Positions 62,523 through 64,000 of a stretch of DNA of 64,000 nucleotides are shown piece after piece. The translations under genes were made by a program, and so were the position numbers. Position 1 is the stretch's first letter, and each line of letters starts with the position of its first letter. A model generated the notes under the pieces. It searched no databases, had not been told where the DNA came from, and was given only the letters and a program-made list of their open reading frames with translations. Where the stretch lies: the NCBI RefSeq assembly GCF_040564635.1, contig NZ_CP159837.1, forward strand, positions 4,513,001 to 4,577,000. The letters are read 5' to 3'. This DNA comes from Planktothricoides raciborskii GIHE-MW2. GTDB taxonomy: Bacteria; Cyanobacteriota; Cyanobacteriia; Cyanobacteriales; Laspinemataceae.

Positions 62523-62794
62523 AATCAAGTCTCCAGGGATTTCGCCTGGGTGTGTCGAGAAGCGATCGCATCTATCTATTGATATATCTATCTATCGATA
62601 ATTCGGATATGACTACTGCATTGAAATGGCTGGGTCAATTCAGCAATGTCCCAGAAATCTGTAGGGGAGTTTTCTGTGGCGGAGGTTGCCCCTACAGGGT
62701 AAGTCCTACCGGATAGAAATCCCATAATCGCCTAAATTATTTATGGATATTGATGGATTCAGATATTAATTAATGAAATAAACAGGAGTGAGGT

Positions 62795-64000
62795 GTGGCT
62801 CAAAGGTATCCGATTCGGTCTTTTTTGTCGGTTGTTTCCTCTAGTCAAGAGGTGGGACAGCCATATGAGAAATTCTCTGCTCAAGCATCCTCCCGTCAGT
62901 CGGCAGGAAAAACTATCCAGTTTCCCGATCTTGGGTCCAGCAAGCGATCGCGTGTCACTCCAGGCAGGGTATCAGTGAAAGTTCAGAAATCATCGCCCGT
63001 GAGTCTTCCGCCGGTGATTGCTTCGCCAGTAGCCGATCGAGTTCGCCCCAATTTGTTGCGAGACCCCCGACTGGATTCGGCGATCGCCCCTAATCAAAGT
63101 GCTTCATCCAGACCCCCTCAAGGTTCTGTGACGATTCCCAGTTCTAGAGGTAATTCTAGAGCCAATTCTAGAGTCAATTCTAGAGCCAATTCTAGAGCCA
63201 ATTCTAGAGCCAATTCTAGAGAAGGTTTCAGTGATCGCGCTTCCTCCGTGAGACCCTCCCCAAGAATGTCTAGTCGTCAAAATCCCTCCGGTGATAGCGC
63301 CGGGACTGGATCAAAGGCTCAGAACAGTCAACCTGTTCGGGAGCGATCGCCCCAAAAATCTCGGCAACCAACCTCTCAGCAGAGAAAACAAAGAAAGACT
63401 AAACCCAGGCGAGAGATGCCTCCGGCACGCTTGGCGAGCGCCCGTTTCTCTCCGTTGTTGTCTGGGGTTCGGTTGTTGATTGTGGGTGTGGGTTTAGCGG
63501 CGATCGCCGGGACTTTGTTATCAATTCGTAACCCAGAGGCCCAAAATGTGGCTGGATTATCCGCTAGTGGGGATGCGGTGGCTACGGGCTCCCCCAATTC
63601 CGGGAACTCTGGGAATTTAAGAGTGAATTCCTTAAACGCACTACATTTAGGTCAAGAAATTGTCCAGTTAAAAAATGAAATCCAAACTTTAAGCGCTTCT
63701 TATTCTCAATTAACCCCTGGGGTCTTTTTTGTGGATCTCGATACCGGGGCTTATTTGGATATGAACGGCAACAATACTTTTTCGGCAGCCAGCACTATTA
63801 AGGTGCCGATTCTGATTGCCTTATTTCAAGAAGTTGATGCGGGCAAGATCCGCCTTGATGAACCTTTGACCATGCAAGCGGAATATGTGGCAGAAGGTTC
63901 TGGGGATATGCAGGATCAGCCCGTGGGCACTCAGTACACCGTACTGGAAACCGCCAGAAAAATGATTACCATCAGCGACAATACGGCAACGAATATGCTG
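62795..64000 (+). CDS. Membrane-anchored serine hydrolase (class A beta-lactamase-like), cut by the window end
   Basis: An open frame of 402 codons runs off the right edge. GTG 62795 has AGGAG at 62784-62788 and no ATG fits. Residues 1-220 are a basic, Ser/Arg/Pro-rich cytoplasmic region with a tandem NSRA repeat (12-base units, 63153-63220). One membrane segment follows (about 225-245; VRLLIVGVGLAAIAGTLLSI). The extracytoplasmic domain shows the catalytic SxxK in AASTIKVPILIALFQEVDAG and the SDN motif in MITISDNTATNML. This places it with class A beta-lactamases and penicillin-binding-protein-like hydrolases (Beta-lactamase2 family). The KTG motif would lie beyond the window. Confidence 0.85.
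   Translation, partial: MAQRYPIRSFLSVVSSSQEVGQPYEKFSAQASSRQSAGKTIQFPDLGSSKRSRVTPGRVSVKVQKSSPVSLPPVIASPVADRVRPNLLRDPRLDSAIAPNQSASSRPPQGSVTIPSSRGNSRANSRVNSRANSRANSRANSREGFSDRASSVRPSPRMSSRQNPSGDSAGTGSKAQNSQPVRERSPQKSRQPTSQQRKQRKTKPRREMPPARLASARFSPLLSGVRLLIVGVGLAAIAGTLLSIRNPEAQNVAGLSASGDAVATGSPNSGNSGNLRVNSLNALHLGQEIVQLKNEIQTLSASYSQLTPGVFFVDLDTGAYLDMNGNNTFSAASTIKVPILIALFQEVDAGKIRLDEPLTMQAEYVAEGSGDMQDQPVGTQYTVLETARKMITISDNTATNML

Overview
The window is chromosomal DNA of a cyanobacterium. Photosystem II genes (psbB, psbT, psb34), ndhD1, pxcA, bicarbonate-uptake genes and the bifunctional arginine dihydrolase gene argZ/agrE are present, and the octamer GCGATCGC (HIP1) recurs throughout. Heptanucleotide tandem repeats, an HpsJ-like protein and many Uma2, AAA-like and WD40-type genes suggest a filamentous cyanobacterium, probably Oscillatoriales-like. 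I cannot fix the genus. No tRNA, rRNA, CRISPR array or intact insertion sequence was seen.

0-7.3 kb is accessory-rich: two surface-sugar type glycosyltransferases, an HpsJ-like membrane protein, a class D beta-lactamase, a NucS-like nuclease, a retropepsin-like two-gene unit and a histidine phosphatase, sprinkled with about six copies of one palindromic repeat. 7.6-14.4 kb is physiological: a bicarbonate transporter/PII-like/beta-carbonic anhydrase operon, the proton-extrusion protein PxcA, an RppAB-like two-component system and glucokinase. 14.7-24.1 kb holds psb34, a head-to-tail trio of AAA-like proteins (two with degenerate GGDEF domains, one with CHASE2) and an MscS channel. 24.1-32 kb has a UbiH-like hydroxylase, a very large heptamer array, a membrane protein with a truncated paralogue, a broken DUF89 gene, a secreted nuclease, argZ/agrE and a 3 x 124 bp tandem repeat. 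32-36.3 kb has a Rieske protein and three Uma2 genes, two of them a recent duplication.

36.4-43.7 kb is a conserved leftward block: metK, a HAD phosphatase, rpsA, nrdR, psbT and psbB. 44-48 kb is an AT-rich glycosyltransferase patch with a 5' gene fossil and a membrane-protein gene interrupted by a single in-frame TGA. 48-54.4 kb has DUF3318, a methyltransferase, a decayed sensor kinase, a 2Fe-2S protein and ndhD1. 54.4-60.2 kb is a second accessory zone: a J-domain/HNH-like two-gene cassette bracketed by direct copies of a palindrome-ended repeat, followed by decayed toxin-antitoxin and WD40 genes. 60.3-64 kb has a C39 peptidase-like protein, a TrmJ-like methyltransferase and the 5' part of a membrane-anchored serine hydrolase.

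The best candidates for undescribed biology are the J-domain/HNH cassette (54.5-56.1 kb), the HTH/AAA/degenerate-GGDEF pair with its AAA-CHASE2 neighbour (15.3-22.3 kb), and the tandem terminator-bearing repeat upstream of argZ (31.7-32.1 kb). Notable too are four genes between 45 and 59 kb broken only by in-frame stop codons, without frameshifts. All assignments rest on reading motifs and gene order; no database search was run.
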